Source of the DNA: Streptomyces sp. XD-27
Lineage (GTDB): Bacteria; Actinomycetota; Actinomycetes; Streptomycetales; Streptomycetaceae
Assembly: GCF_030553055.1 (NCBI RefSeq)
Contig: NZ_CP130713.1
Location: forward strand, 5,580,001-5,644,000
DNA length: 64,000 nt
Direction of reading: 5' to 3'
The notes under the pieces are model-generated. The model made no database searches. It saw only the letters and a program-made list of their open reading frames with translations, and was not told where the DNA came from. Position numbers and translations under genes: made by a program. The number at the start of each line of letters is the position of its first letter. Within the stretch, counting starts at the first letter, position 1. Positions 46,351-54,281 of the stretch are shown here, piece by piece.

Positions 46351-47767
46351 GGCGTTCGGTTCGGTACGGGCCCGGGCGGCGCTCGGTGCGACGCTGGTGG
46401 TCGCGGTCGCCCTGGTGGCCGCCGGTGTCGCGGTGCTCCAGGTGCTCCAGGGCCATCTGCGCAACCAGGCCGAGCTCAAGGCCCAGGTCGCCGCGCGCGA
46501 GGTCGCCTCGCGGCTGGCGACGGGCACGGCGTTCGACCGGCTCGACCTGGACGACGACCCGCCGGTGCAGGTCGTGGACGACCGGCGGCGGGTACGGGCC
46601 GTCAGCGACGACCTCCAGGCGCTGACCGGCACCGGGAGCACCTCCGTCAAGGTGGTCACCGTGCCGCCGGCGCCGTCCGGCGACGAAGACGACGACGATG
46701 ACGACGAGGCCGAGGAACTGGGGCCGGGGAAGATCTCCACCGAGGTCCGGTTCGTCACCGGAACCGCCCGGGTCGACGGGAAGAGCGCCGACTACCGCTT
46801 CGCCGTGGTCGACGTCGCCACCCCGCGCGACGAGGAGGCCACCGTCTACGCGGGCGCCCCGCTGGCCGCCGAGCGCGGCGCCGTGCGCACCGTACGCCAG
46901 GCGATGCTGATCGGGCTGCCGCCGCTGCTCGCGGTGGTGGCCGCGGTGACCTGGCTGGTGACCCGGCGCGCCCTGCGGCCGGTGGAGGGCATCCGGCGCG
47001 AGATGGCCGCCATCACGGCGAGCACGGACCTGTCCCGGCGGGTGCCGGAGCCCGCCTCGCGGGACGAGGTGGCGCGGCTGGCCCGTACCACCAACGAGAC
47101 CCTCGCCGCGCTGGAGACGTCCGTGGAGCGGCAGCGGCGCTTCGTGGCGGACGCCTCGCACGAGCTGCGCAGCCCGATCGCCAGTTTGCGCACGCAGTTG
47201 GAGGTGGGAGCCGCCCATCCGGAACTCCTGGACGTGGACGGGGCCGTGGCGGACGTGGTGCGGCTGCAGCGGCTCGCCGCCGACCTGCTGCTGCTGGCCC
47301 GGCTGGACGCGGGGGAGCGGCCGCCGCCGACGGCCCGGGTGGAGCTGGCCCGGCTGGTGCGGGAGGAGTTGGCGCAGCGTACGGGGGACCGGCTGCCGGT
47401 CACCGTGGACGCACTGGCCGAGGTGGCGGTCGCCGGGTCGCGCGGGCAACTGGCGCGGGTGCTGGGCAACCTGCTGGACAACGCGCAGCGGCACGCCGCC
47501 ACCCGGGTACGGGTCTCGCTGCGGGCCGAGGGCGGCCAGGCCGTGCTCGCCGTCGCCGACGACGGCGCCGGGGTGCCCGAGGACCAGCGGGAGCGGATCT
47601 TCGAGCGGTTCGTCCGGCTGGACGAGGCGCGCACCCGCGACGATGGCGGGGCCGGGCTCGGCCTCGCCATCGCGCGGGACGTGGTGCTGCGGCACGCGGG
47701 CTCGCTCACCGTCGGCGTGGCGGCGGGCGGCGGTGCGCTCTTCGAGGCGCGGATCCCGTCCCTGTGA
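46343..47767 (+). CDS. Sensor histidine kinase, partner of the OmpR-type regulator
   Basis: A 474-residue membrane kinase. Helix 1 (about 12-32) and helix 2 (about 190-210) frame a ~150-residue extracytoplasmic domain containing a striking acidic run (DEDDDDDDEAEEL). HAMP follows (about 212-265). HisKA contains FVADASHELRSP with His273, and the ATPase has a typical N-box (NLLDNAQRHA) and GGAGLGLAI. GTG 46343 overlaps the regulator stop. The Asp-rich sensor loop suggests cation or cationic-peptide sensing, by inference. Its 3' end carries a 22-bp duplication. Confidence 0.92.
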   Translation: MLKAFGSVRARAALGATLVVAVALVAAGVAVLQVLQGHLRNQAELKAQVAAREVASRLATGTAFDRLDLDDDPPVQVVDDRRRVRAVSDDLQALTGTGSTSVKVVTVPPAPSGDEDDDDDDEAEELGPGKISTEVRFVTGTARVDGKSADYRFAVVDVATPRDEEATVYAGAPLAAERGAVRTVRQAMLIGLPPLLAVVAAVTWLVTRRALRPVEGIRREMAAITASTDLSRRVPEPASRDEVARLARTTNETLAALETSVERQRRFVADASHELRSPIASLRTQLEVGAAHPELLDVDGAVADVVRLQRLAADLLLLARLDAGERPPPTARVELARLVREELAQRTGDRLPVTVDALAEVAVAGSRGQLARVLGNLLDNAQRHAATRVRVSLRAEGGQAVLAVADDGAGVPEDQRERIFERFVRLDEARTRDDGGAGLGLAIARDVVLRHAGSLTVGVAAGGGALFEARIPSL

Positions 47768-47782
47768 GCCGCGGATCCCGTC
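47748..47782. repeat. 22-bp period duplication across the kinase stop codon
   Basis: CGCGGATCCCGTC occurs at 47748-47760, inside the last codons of the kinase gene, and again at 47770-47782, downstream of its TGA (47765-47767) and just before the convergent marR stop. Confidence 0.65.
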
Positions 47783-47785
47783 GTT

Positions 47786-48262
47786 CTAGGGCTGGTTGCG
47801 CTGGGACCGCAGATGTTCGGCGACGGGGCCGAGCGAGCTGCGCAGCGCCGCCAGGTCGGCCGGGTCCAGCAGGTCGATGAAGTGCCTGCGGACGGAGTCG
47901 ACGTGGTGCGGGGCGACCTTGCGCATGGTCTCCCACCCGGTCTCGGTGAGTACCGCATACAGTCCGCGGCGGTCGGACTCGCAGTTCTCCCGGCGGACCA
48001 GCCCGGCGTTCTCCATCCGCGTGATCTGGTGGGAGAGCCGGCTCTTGGACTGCAGGGTGGCCGCGGCGAGGTCGCTCATCCGCATCCGGTGCTCCTGCGA
48101 TTCCGAGAGGTTGACCAGGATCTCGTAGTCGTTGATGGTCAGACCGAACGGTTGCAGGTCCCGTTCGAGCTGGTACGTCAGCAGTCGGCTGACGTCCAGA
48201 TGGGTGCGCCACGCACACTGTTCCTCGTCGCTGAGCCAGCGGGTGCCGTTCTCGGTCTCCAT
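47786..48262 (-). CDS. MarR family transcriptional regulator
   Basis: A 158-residue winged-helix regulator. The recognition region reads MRMSDLAAATLQSKSRLSHQITRMENAGLV, followed by the wing CESDRRGLYAVLT. ATG 48262 is preceded by TAGAAT only 7 nt away and no ribosome site, indicating a leaderless mRNA. Convergent with the sensor kinase gene. It may autoregulate through the AT-rich region around 48276-48300. Targets are unknown. Confidence 0.9.
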   Translation of the reverse strand: METENGTRWLSDEEQCAWRTHLDVSRLLTYQLERDLQPFGLTINDYEILVNLSESQEHRMRMSDLAAATLQSKSRLSHQITRMENAGLVRRENCESDRRGLYAVLTETGWETMRKVAPHHVDSVRRHFIDLLDPADLAALRSSLGPVAEHLRSQRNQP

Positions 48263-48269
48263 AGGATGT

Positions 48270-48298
48270 ATTCTACCCAAAGAAGTTGAATTTCGAAC
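48270..48298 (-). promoter_or_regulatory. Probable leaderless promoter of marR
   Basis: On the minus strand a -10 box TAGAAT (48275-48270) ends 7 nt before the ATG. A weak -35 (GTTCGA, 48298-48293) lies 17 bp upstream, inside an AT-rich, partly symmetric GTTCGAAATTCAAC sequence that could be a MarR operator. Confidence 0.45.
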
Positions 48299-48356
48299 CA
48301 ATGGATGTGTCTGACTGGAGGTCACCCGTTCGACGTTACACTCCGCACCGCCGCGC

Positions 48357-49061
48357 TTACGAACCGGTACCCCCAGTGCTGCCGGTGGGCCGCTCCTCCA
48401 GCACCTGCTCGGTCGACTGGAGCAGCACCGTACCCGCCCCGACGAACTCGAACTGGTGCTCCTCACCCGAGGTTCCGCCGATGCCCGTGCGCCCGCGTAC
48501 GGCACCGAGGAACCCGCGCAGATAGCGGTGATCGTAGTGATGGCAGGGCGTCGGGCAGTCCGCCCAGCCGACCAGGGCCTGCGGGTCCACGCGGATCGGC
48601 GGCTCCATGAAGACCACCGGGCCGTTGGACGCGGCGACGAACTTCCCGGTTCCGATGAGGGTGTAGAAGCCCGGCACAATCGACTGTTTGAGTGACAGCG
48701 ACGACTGGAAAGCGAGCAGGTTGCCCGACCGGATGGTCAGGTTCCCGTCGTCCAGATCGTAGGAGTTGACGTCGAAGGCCCGGTCCGCCAGCACCATCTT
48801 GCCCCGGCCCTCCGCCACCACCCAGTCCGCGACGTGCAGCGGGGAGTGGAAGCTGTGCGCCACGAGCCGGTCGAGGTGCCCCATGCCGAAGCCGTGGAAG
48901 TCGATCTTCCCGTAGTAGGCGACCATCTTCCCCTTCTGGAGGAACCACTGGCCGTCCAGATCCACGCTGAAGGCGTAGGGGTTGATGTTGTCGTTGACCG
49001 GCAGCGTGTCGGCGTCATGGATGACGGGACCCAGCTGTCCCATGCCGGGGTGGACGGTCAC
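48357..49061 (-). CDS. AIM24 family protein (third of three)
   Basis: A 234-residue beta-strand-rich protein of the AIM24/DUF124 family, related to the TRAP-like fold. No signal peptide or membrane helix is visible. Conserved elements are KGKMVAYYGKIDF, TLIGTGKFVAASNGP and IRVDPQALVGW. The C-terminus is extended by ~35 residues including GIGGTSGEEHQFEF. GTG 49061 overlaps the preceding AIM24 stop (GTGA). Family function in bacteria is unknown. Confidence 0.88.
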   Translation of the reverse strand: MTVHPGMGQLGPVIHDADTLPVNDNINPYAFSVDLDGQWFLQKGKMVAYYGKIDFHGFGMGHLDRLVAHSFHSPLHVADWVVAEGRGKMVLADRAFDVNSYDLDDGNLTIRSGNLLAFQSSLSLKQSIVPGFYTLIGTGKFVAASNGPVVFMEPPIRVDPQALVGWADCPTPCHHYDHRYLRGFLGAVRGRTGIGGTSGEEHQFEFVGAGTVLLQSTEQVLEERPTGSTGGTGS

Positions 49062-49708
49062 AGCTTCTCCTCCGATGCCTGGACGTACACCGTGCCACTG
49101 CCGGACAGCTCCAGCTGGAACGCCTCACCCGAGCCGCGGCCCACCAGTTCCCGCCATCCGAGCGCGGCCGTGACCTTGCTGCGGACGTCGCCCCGGTGCG
49201 CCACGTACGCCTGCGGATCCACATGCACCGGGCGCCCGGGCACGATCGGCAGGTCGATCACCCCGCCGTGCGCCATCACCGCCGCCGAGCCGTTCCCGTC
49301 GAGCTTCGTGGTGAACAGCCCCTGTCCGGTGACCTGGCCGCGCACGATGCCCATCACCCCGCCCTGCGAGCCCATGAACATCGTGCCCTGCCGCAGCGTG
49401 CCGTCGAAGGCCAGCAGCCGGTCCGCCTCGACGTAGAGGGTCTCGCCGGTCAGCTCTATCACCTCGACGTGGTGGCCGCCGTGGCCGAACATCACCGTGC
49501 CGCTGCCCTCCACCGTCATCAGCGGGGTCGCCTCGTTCGCGAGGCGGCGGCCGATCATGCCCATCACCCCGCCCTGCCCGCCGGTGATGCTCGGCGTGAA
49601 GTGCACGTCACCGGTGTACGCGAGCATCGCGCCACGCTGGCTGAACAGCTTCTGACCCGGCATCAGCTGGCTCTGGACCATCCGCGAGTTGAGCACCGTG
49701 AACGCCAT
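49058..49708 (-). CDS. AIM24 family protein (second of three)
   Basis: A 216-residue AIM24-family protein. It has many Gly-containing beta strands (GGVMGMIGRRLAN, GQGLFTTKLDGNG) and the conserved HVDPQAYVAH segment. Its start shares one nucleotide with the previous AIM24 stop (TGATG) and its stop overlaps the next start, so the three proteins are made in a coupled fashion and probably form a hetero-complex. Confidence 0.9.
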   Translation of the reverse strand: MAFTVLNSRMVQSQLMPGQKLFSQRGAMLAYTGDVHFTPSITGGQGGVMGMIGRRLANEATPLMTVEGSGTVMFGHGGHHVEVIELTGETLYVEADRLLAFDGTLRQGTMFMGSQGGVMGIVRGQVTGQGLFTTKLDGNGSAAVMAHGGVIDLPIVPGRPVHVDPQAYVAHRGDVRSKVTAALGWRELVGRGSGEAFQLELSGSGTVYVQASEEKL

Positions 49709-50346
49709 CAGAGGTCACCTCCGACGGTGTCGCGCTCGCTGGGCTGGATGTACACCAGTCCGTCGCCCTCGAAGCGGATCTGGAACGCTTCCCCGGAACT
49801 CTCGCCCATGAACGTGCGGAAGTTCACACCGGACTGGAAGTGCTGCGTGAGGTTCCCGGTGTGCGCGATGTACGCGCCCGGGTCCACCTGGAGCGGCGTC
49901 CTCGGGGTCACCCGCAGCACCACCGCCGTACCTTCGGACAGTATCGCCGCCTGTCCGCTGCCCTCGACCGTCGTGGTGAACAGCCCGTTGCCCTGGGCCG
50001 AGCCGCGCAGTCCGGTGAAGGTGGTGCCGGTGCGCAGCGCCGCGTCGGTGCACAGCAGATTGCTCGCCTCCACATACAGCTTCTCCCCCTGCAACACGAC
50101 CAGGTTGATCTCGTTGGCGTTGTCGGCGAAGTAGCACGTCCCGTGCCCCTTCACCTCCATGACGGCCATCTGCTCTCCGGTGAGCCGCCGCGTCACCATC
50201 CCCCGCAGCCCCTCACCTCCGCCGGTCATCTTCTTGAAGGACATCTCGCCGTCGTACGCGACCATCGACCCCTTCTTGGCCTTGACGGAGTCGCCGGCCA
50301 GGTCGACGGCGAGGACCTTGCTCCCCTGAAGTCGAAAGTGAGCCAC
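49708..50346 (-). CDS. AIM24 family protein (first of three)
   Basis: A 212-residue AIM24-family protein starting MAHFRLQGSKVLAVDLAGDSV from GTG 50346. Hallmarks are KKGSMVAYDGEMSF, NGLFTTTVEGSG and LQVDPGAYIAH. No ribosome site is visible before the GTG, so leaderless initiation is possible. First gene of the three-gene AIM24 operon, divergent from a DUF3817 gene with a 123-bp spacer. Confidence 0.88.
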   Translation of the reverse strand: MAHFRLQGSKVLAVDLAGDSVKAKKGSMVAYDGEMSFKKMTGGGEGLRGMVTRRLTGEQMAVMEVKGHGTCYFADNANEINLVVLQGEKLYVEASNLLCTDAALRTGTTFTGLRGSAQGNGLFTTTVEGSGQAAILSEGTAVVLRVTPRTPLQVDPGAYIAHTGNLTQHFQSGVNFRTFMGESSGEAFQIRFEGDGLVYIQPSERDTVGGDL

Positions 50347-50469
50347 GGGACAGACGTTAGCCCCCCGGCAGTGATCGTTGGTGCTCCTGCGACAATGAGA
50401 CGGAGCTTGTGAAGCTGAGCACAAGCTCGCTCGCTGTCCACCCCTCCCAAGCCCCGAAGGTTCCCCTCC

Positions 50470-50814
50470 ATGGACTTCAAGACCGCCACCGCGCTCCGCC
50501 GCCTCCGCCTGGTCTCCGCGCCCGAGGCCGTGTCCTTCCTGCTGCTGCTCGTCTGCTCGGTGCTCAAGCGCACGACGGACTTCAACGCGGTGCCGGTGAT
50601 GGGCGCGGTCCACGGCGTCCTGTTCATCCTGTACGTGATCTTCTGGGCCGACGCCTGGAACCGTACGAAGTGGCAGTGGAAGACCGCCGCGCTGTACTTC
50701 GTGCTCTCGGTCCTGCCCACCGGAGGCTTCTTCGCCGAGCGGATGCTCAAGCGCGAGGCCGAGGCCAGCGTGATCGCCGCGCGCGCCCGCAAGGAAGGGA
50801 TCGTCAACGCCTGA
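50470..50814 (+). CDS. DUF3817 family membrane protein
   Basis: A 114-residue protein with three hydrophobic segments (about 17-35, 42-62, 70-92). The DUF3817 pattern is recognisable in APEAVSFLLLL, GAVHGVLFILYVIFWADAW and LPTGGFFAERM. Function is unknown. A second family member lies at 53864-54196. ATG 50470 is the start. Its last codons are partly duplicated after the stop. Confidence 0.88.
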   Translation: MDFKTATALRRLRLVSAPEAVSFLLLLVCSVLKRTTDFNAVPVMGAVHGVLFILYVIFWADAWNRTKWQWKTAALYFVLSVLPTGGFFAERMLKREAEASVIAARARKEGIVNA

Positions 50815-50827
50815 TCGTCGGGCGCCT
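50799..50827. repeat. 14/15-bp duplication across the DUF3817 stop codon
   Basis: GATCGTCAACGCCT (50799-50812) is followed at once by GATCGTCGGGCGCCT (50813-50827). The first copy encodes the last codons and contributes the T of the TGA stop; the second lies downstream, reaching the convergent gene's stop at 50829. Confidence 0.6.
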
Positions 50828-50828
50828 G

Positions 50829-51836
50829 TCAGCCGGGGCGGTGCGGCTCCTCCCCGGCCGCCAGCGCGATTCCCAGCGGAGTGCGCTCGTACAGCACCTG
50901 GTGCCCCTGGCGGCGCGAGGTCAGCAGACCCGCGCCGCGCAGCACCGACAGATGCGCCGACACCGAGGAGGGCGCCAGCCCGTGCCGGTGCGCGAGCGCC
51001 GTCGTCGACGCCGGCTCCGTGAGGTCGCAGAGGATGGCCGCGCGGTTCGCGCCCAGCAGCCGTACGAGCGCGTCGGCGGCGCCGCGCGACGGTTCCCGCC
51101 ACAGCCCGCCCACGCCGCGCGCCGGATAGATCACGGTCGGCTGCCAGGGCGGGGCGAAGCCGCTCACCACGTCCGGCCACACGAAGACGCTCGGCATCAG
51201 CAGCAGCCCCCGCCCGTCCAGCTCCTGCCGCGCGGGCGGGTGGCCGGGCGTACGGACGGTCAGCGTGCCGTCCGCCCACGCCAGCCCCGGATGCAGATCC
51301 GCGAACAGCCGCTCCAGGCCGCCCTCGGCCAACTGCCGCGACCGGAAGCCGATGTCGGCGTCCAGCAGGGCGCGCAGCCGGGGCCAGTCCGGGGCGAGCA
51401 GCGCCCGCCAGGCCCGCTCGGTGACGTCCGCCAGCCGCTGCACGGCCGCCGCCGGATCGTCCAGTGCGGCCCGGCCCAGCGGCGAGTCGGCCGCGCCGGG
51501 CGTGCAGGCCAGTGACTGGGCCATCTCCGCGCGGGCCGCCGCCGGATCGCCGGCCCGCATCCGCTCCAGCTCGTCCTCGAAGGACGCGTACGGCACGTCC
51601 GGCGGCGCGCCCAGGAAGTCGGGCGTGTAGCCGCCGCGCGGCGGCATGAACAGCCACAGCTCGGACAGGTCGAGACCGGCCAGGGCGCCGCGGATCCGGC
51701 GCAGCCAGGGCAGGTGGTAGCCGTGCCGCTCGCGCCGCCGCAGGGTCCGTACGGCCTCGTGGGTCTGGCACAACGGGGACACGGCGAACCGGCACCGCAG
51801 GAGGTCGTCGGCGCCGAAGCGCAGGTGCAGTGGCAT
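50829..51836 (-). CDS. ArsR-like winged-helix transcriptional regulator
   Basis: A 335-residue protein. The N-terminal ~240 residues are a uniform alpha/beta region typical of large streptomycete ArsR-like regulators. The C-terminal winged helix (about 250-315) contains LGANRAAILCDLTEPASTTALAHRHGLAPSSVSAHLSVLRGAGLL. ATG 51836 is the start. It is divergent from an MFS exporter gene (81-bp spacer), so it probably controls that exporter. The effector is unknown. Confidence 0.87.
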   Translation of the reverse strand: MPLHLRFGADDLLRCRFAVSPLCQTHEAVRTLRRRERHGYHLPWLRRIRGALAGLDLSELWLFMPPRGGYTPDFLGAPPDVPYASFEDELERMRAGDPAAARAEMAQSLACTPGAADSPLGRAALDDPAAAVQRLADVTERAWRALLAPDWPRLRALLDADIGFRSRQLAEGGLERLFADLHPGLAWADGTLTVRTPGHPPARQELDGRGLLLMPSVFVWPDVVSGFAPPWQPTVIYPARGVGGLWREPSRGAADALVRLLGANRAAILCDLTEPASTTALAHRHGLAPSSVSAHLSVLRGAGLLTSRRQGHQVLYERTPLGIALAAGEEPHRPG

Positions 51837-51917
51837 GGGGCCCCATCGGTGGCCGTCGAGGTTCGGCTGGACCCGAAAGACTAGGGCGCGGTTCGCGCGC
51901 CCGGCACCCTCTCAACC

Positions 51918-53216
51918 ATGCCGACGCCCTCCGGGCCCGTGAATCCGGGCCCCACTGACGCGCGCCCACCCGCGGAGCAGAGCAGCGACCCCGGCGAGGG
52001 GACCGGCGGCCACCCCGGCGAGGGGACCGGCTACCGGGCCGTGTTCGCCGTCAAGGAGTTCCGCGCCGTCTTCGCCGCGCACCTGATGTCGATGCTCGGC
52101 GAGGTCGTCTGCGCGATCGCGCTGTCCGTCCTCATCTACCGGCTCACCGGATCGCCGCTGATGAGCGCCCTGGCGTTCGCCCTCGCCCTGCTGCCCTACA
52201 TGATCGGCGGCACACTGCTGTCCGCCGTCGCCGACCGCTACCCCGCCCGCCGCGTCCTCGTCGTCTGCGATCTGCTGAGCGCCCTCTGCACGGCCGCCAT
52301 GGTGGTGCCCGGGATGCCCGTGGCGGCGCTCCTCGCGCTGCGCTGCGTGGCGGCGGCGATCTCGCCGGTGTTCAGCGGGACGCGCGCCGCGACGCTCGGC
52401 GACATCCTCGGGGAGGGCGACCTGTTCGTGCTGGGCCGGTCCGTCATCCGGATCACGGCGCAGAGCGCGCAGCTCGCCGGCTTCGCGGTGGGCGGGCTGC
52501 TGCTCACCGCCGTGGCGCCGCGCGCCGTCCTGGTGATCACCGCCGTGGCCTTCCTCGGGTCCGCCCTCGTGCTGCGCCTGGGGACCCGCCGCCGCCCGGC
52601 GCGCGAGGGGGCCGGGAGCGGCGGCGCGCTGCTGGGCGAGTCGCTGCGCGTCATCCGGTGGCTGTTCGCGCACCGCCGTATCCGCGCGCTGCTCCTGCTG
52701 AGCTGGGTCCCGCCGATGTTCGTGGTGGCTCCGGAGGCGCTGGCGACCCCGTACGCCGACGACCTGGGTCTCGGCCCTGCCGGGCTGGGACTCCTCATGA
52801 TCGCCATGCCGGTCGGCGCGATCGCCAGTGAGGTCGTGGTCGGCTCGCGCCTGAGCCCGCGCGCCCGCGCCGCGCTCACCCTCCCCGTCGCCGTGTTGGC
52901 GATGCTGCCGGCCCTGGGCTACCTGTTCCGGCCGTCCCTGCCCTGGGCCCTGCTGTGCCTGCTGCTGGCCGGCTGCGGCAGCTCGTACACCCTGGGGCTG
53001 GACCAGTGGTTCATCGCGGCGGTGCCCGAGGAGGTGCGCGGGCGGGCCATGACCGTGCTGACCGCCGGGCTGATGACGACCCAGGGCCTGGGCATGGCGC
53101 TGGCGGGGGCCGCCGCCGAGTTCGCTCCCGTCCATCAGGTGGTCGCGGGCGCGGGCGTGCTCGGTACGGCGTGCGTCGTGCTCGTCGCGGCCGAGGCGCG
53201 GCGTACCGCGCGCTGA
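51918..53216 (+). CDS. MFS transporter (exporter)
   Basis: A 432-residue protein with twelve predicted helices after a ~40-residue hydrophilic N-terminus containing a duplicated GEGTG motif (PGEGTGGHPGEGTG). The loop motif after helix 2 reads ADRYPARRVLVVCD, the MFS motif A region. It resembles MFS-1/enterobactin-type exporters. Divergent from an ArsR-like regulator gene. ATG 51918 has no obvious ribosome site. Confidence 0.9.
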   Translation: MPTPSGPVNPGPTDARPPAEQSSDPGEGTGGHPGEGTGYRAVFAVKEFRAVFAAHLMSMLGEVVCAIALSVLIYRLTGSPLMSALAFALALLPYMIGGTLLSAVADRYPARRVLVVCDLLSALCTAAMVVPGMPVAALLALRCVAAAISPVFSGTRAATLGDILGEGDLFVLGRSVIRITAQSAQLAGFAVGGLLLTAVAPRAVLVITAVAFLGSALVLRLGTRRRPAREGAGSGGALLGESLRVIRWLFAHRRIRALLLLSWVPPMFVVAPEALATPYADDLGLGPAGLGLLMIAMPVGAIASEVVVGSRLSPRARAALTLPVAVLAMLPALGYLFRPSLPWALLCLLLAGCGSSYTLGLDQWFIAAVPEEVRGRAMTVLTAGLMTTQGLGMALAGAAAEFAPVHQVVAGAGVLGTACVVLVAAEARRTAR

Positions 53217-53286
53217 GTGCCTGCCGAACCGGTCCATTTAACGAGACTCCGCCGCCCGTTATATGGCCTCCCGATAGGGTCGAGGT

Positions 53287-53793
53287 GTGGCCAAGCCTCT
53301 CAGTCTGACGTTCGACCCCATCGCCCGTGCCGACGAGCTCTGGAAGCAGCGGTGGGGCGCCGTGCCGTCCATGGCCGCCATCACGTCGATCATGCGGGCC
53401 CACCAGATCCTGCTCGGCCAGGTCGACGCGGTGGTGAAGCCGTACGGACTGACGTTCGCGCGCTACGAGGCGCTGGTGCTGCTGACCTTCTCCAAGGCCG
53501 GGGAGCTGCCGATGTCCAAGATCGGCGAGCGGCTGATGGTCCACCCGACCTCCGTCACCAACACGGTGGACCGCCTGGTCCGCTCCGGCCTGGTCGACAA
53601 GCGCCCGAACCCCAACGACGGGCGCGGCACGCTCGCCTCGATCACCGACAAGGGGCGCGAGGTCGTGGAGGCGGCCACCCGCGACCTGATGGCGATGGAC
53701 TTCGGCCTCGGGACGTACGGCGACGACGAGTGCGTGGAGATCTTCCGGATGCTGCGCCCGCTGCGGATCGCGGCCGAGGACTTCGAGGAGTAG
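53287..53793 (+). CDS. MarR family transcriptional regulator
   Basis: A 168-residue winged-helix protein. The DNA-binding region reads LPMSKIGERLMVHPTSVTNTVDRLVRSGLVDKR and the wing PNDGRGTLASIT. GTG 53287 lies exactly 7 nt after TAGGGT (53275-53280) with no useful ribosome site, so it is likely leaderless. It precedes a DUF3817 gene and icmA, as in S. coelicolor. Confidence 0.9.
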   Translation: MAKPLSLTFDPIARADELWKQRWGAVPSMAAITSIMRAHQILLGQVDAVVKPYGLTFARYEALVLLTFSKAGELPMSKIGERLMVHPTSVTNTVDRLVRSGLVDKRPNPNDGRGTLASITDKGREVVEAATRDLMAMDFGLGTYGDDECVEIFRMLRPLRIAAEDFEE

Positions 53794-53827
53794 CGGCGCC
53801 CACCGGCGCAGCGGCGCCCACCCGCCC
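53792..53827 (+). repeat. 18-bp duplication directly after the marR stop codon
   Basis: AGCGGCGCCCACC occurs at 53792-53804 and 53810-53822 with an 18-bp period; the first copy begins within the TAG stop. Confidence 0.65.
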
Positions 53828-53863
53828 GTAGATCGCGCAAAACGGACGGTTAGGCTCATCGCC

Positions 53864-54196
53864 ATGAAGAAGAGCGTGCTGACCCGCTACCGGGTCATGG
53901 CCTACGTCACCGCCGTGATGCTGCTGGTGCTGTGCACCTGCATGATCTTCAAGTACGGCTTCGACAAGGGCGCAGACACCACGCTCGTGGTCTCCCAGGT
54001 CCACGGCGTGCTCTACATCATCTACCTGATCTTCGCCTTCGACCTCGGCTCCAAGGCGAAGTGGCCGTTCGCCAAGCTGCTGTGGGTGCTGGTCTCCGGG
54101 ACCATCCCGGCCGCCGCCTTCTTCGTCGAGCGCAAGGTCGCCCGGGACGTCGAGCCGCTGATCGCGGATGCCGCCCCGGCGGTCGCCAAGGCGTAG
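53864..54196 (+). CDS. DUF3817 family membrane protein
   Basis: A 110-residue protein with three hydrophobic segments and the DUF3817 pattern VHGVLYIIYLIFAFDLGSK and GTIPAAAFFVERK. Paralogue of 50470-50814; function unknown. ATG 53864 lies 8 nt after TAGGCT (53851-53856), consistent with leaderless transcription. A hairpin terminator follows. Confidence 0.9.
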   Translation: MKKSVLTRYRVMAYVTAVMLLVLCTCMIFKYGFDKGADTTLVVSQVHGVLYIIYLIFAFDLGSKAKWPFAKLLWVLVSGTIPAAAFFVERKVARDVEPLIADAAPAVAKA

Positions 54197-54209
54197 CCCG
54201 CCGCACCCG

Positions 54210-54239
54210 GCCGCCGTACGAATCCACTCGTGCGGCGGC
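54210..54239 (+). terminator. Hairpin before icmA
   Basis: GCCGCCGTACG (54210-54220) pairs with CGTGCGGCGGC (54229-54239), one G-T-type mismatch, 8-nt loop. It isolates the DUF3817 gene from icmA. Confidence 0.65.
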
Positions 54240-54250
54240 TGCCCATCGAC

Positions 54251-54274
54251 ATTTACTAGGACGTCCTAGTAAAT
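54251..54274. promoter_or_regulatory. Perfect 24-bp palindromic operator before icmA
   Basis: The half-site ATTTACTAGGAC (54251-54262) is followed directly by its exact reverse complement. The palindrome ends 7 bp before the ATG and contains a possible -10 box (TAGTAA, 54267-54272). A TetR-type repressor is the expected ligand; none is adjacent, so it is probably encoded elsewhere. Confidence 0.75.
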
Positions 54275-54281
54275 TCGAAGC

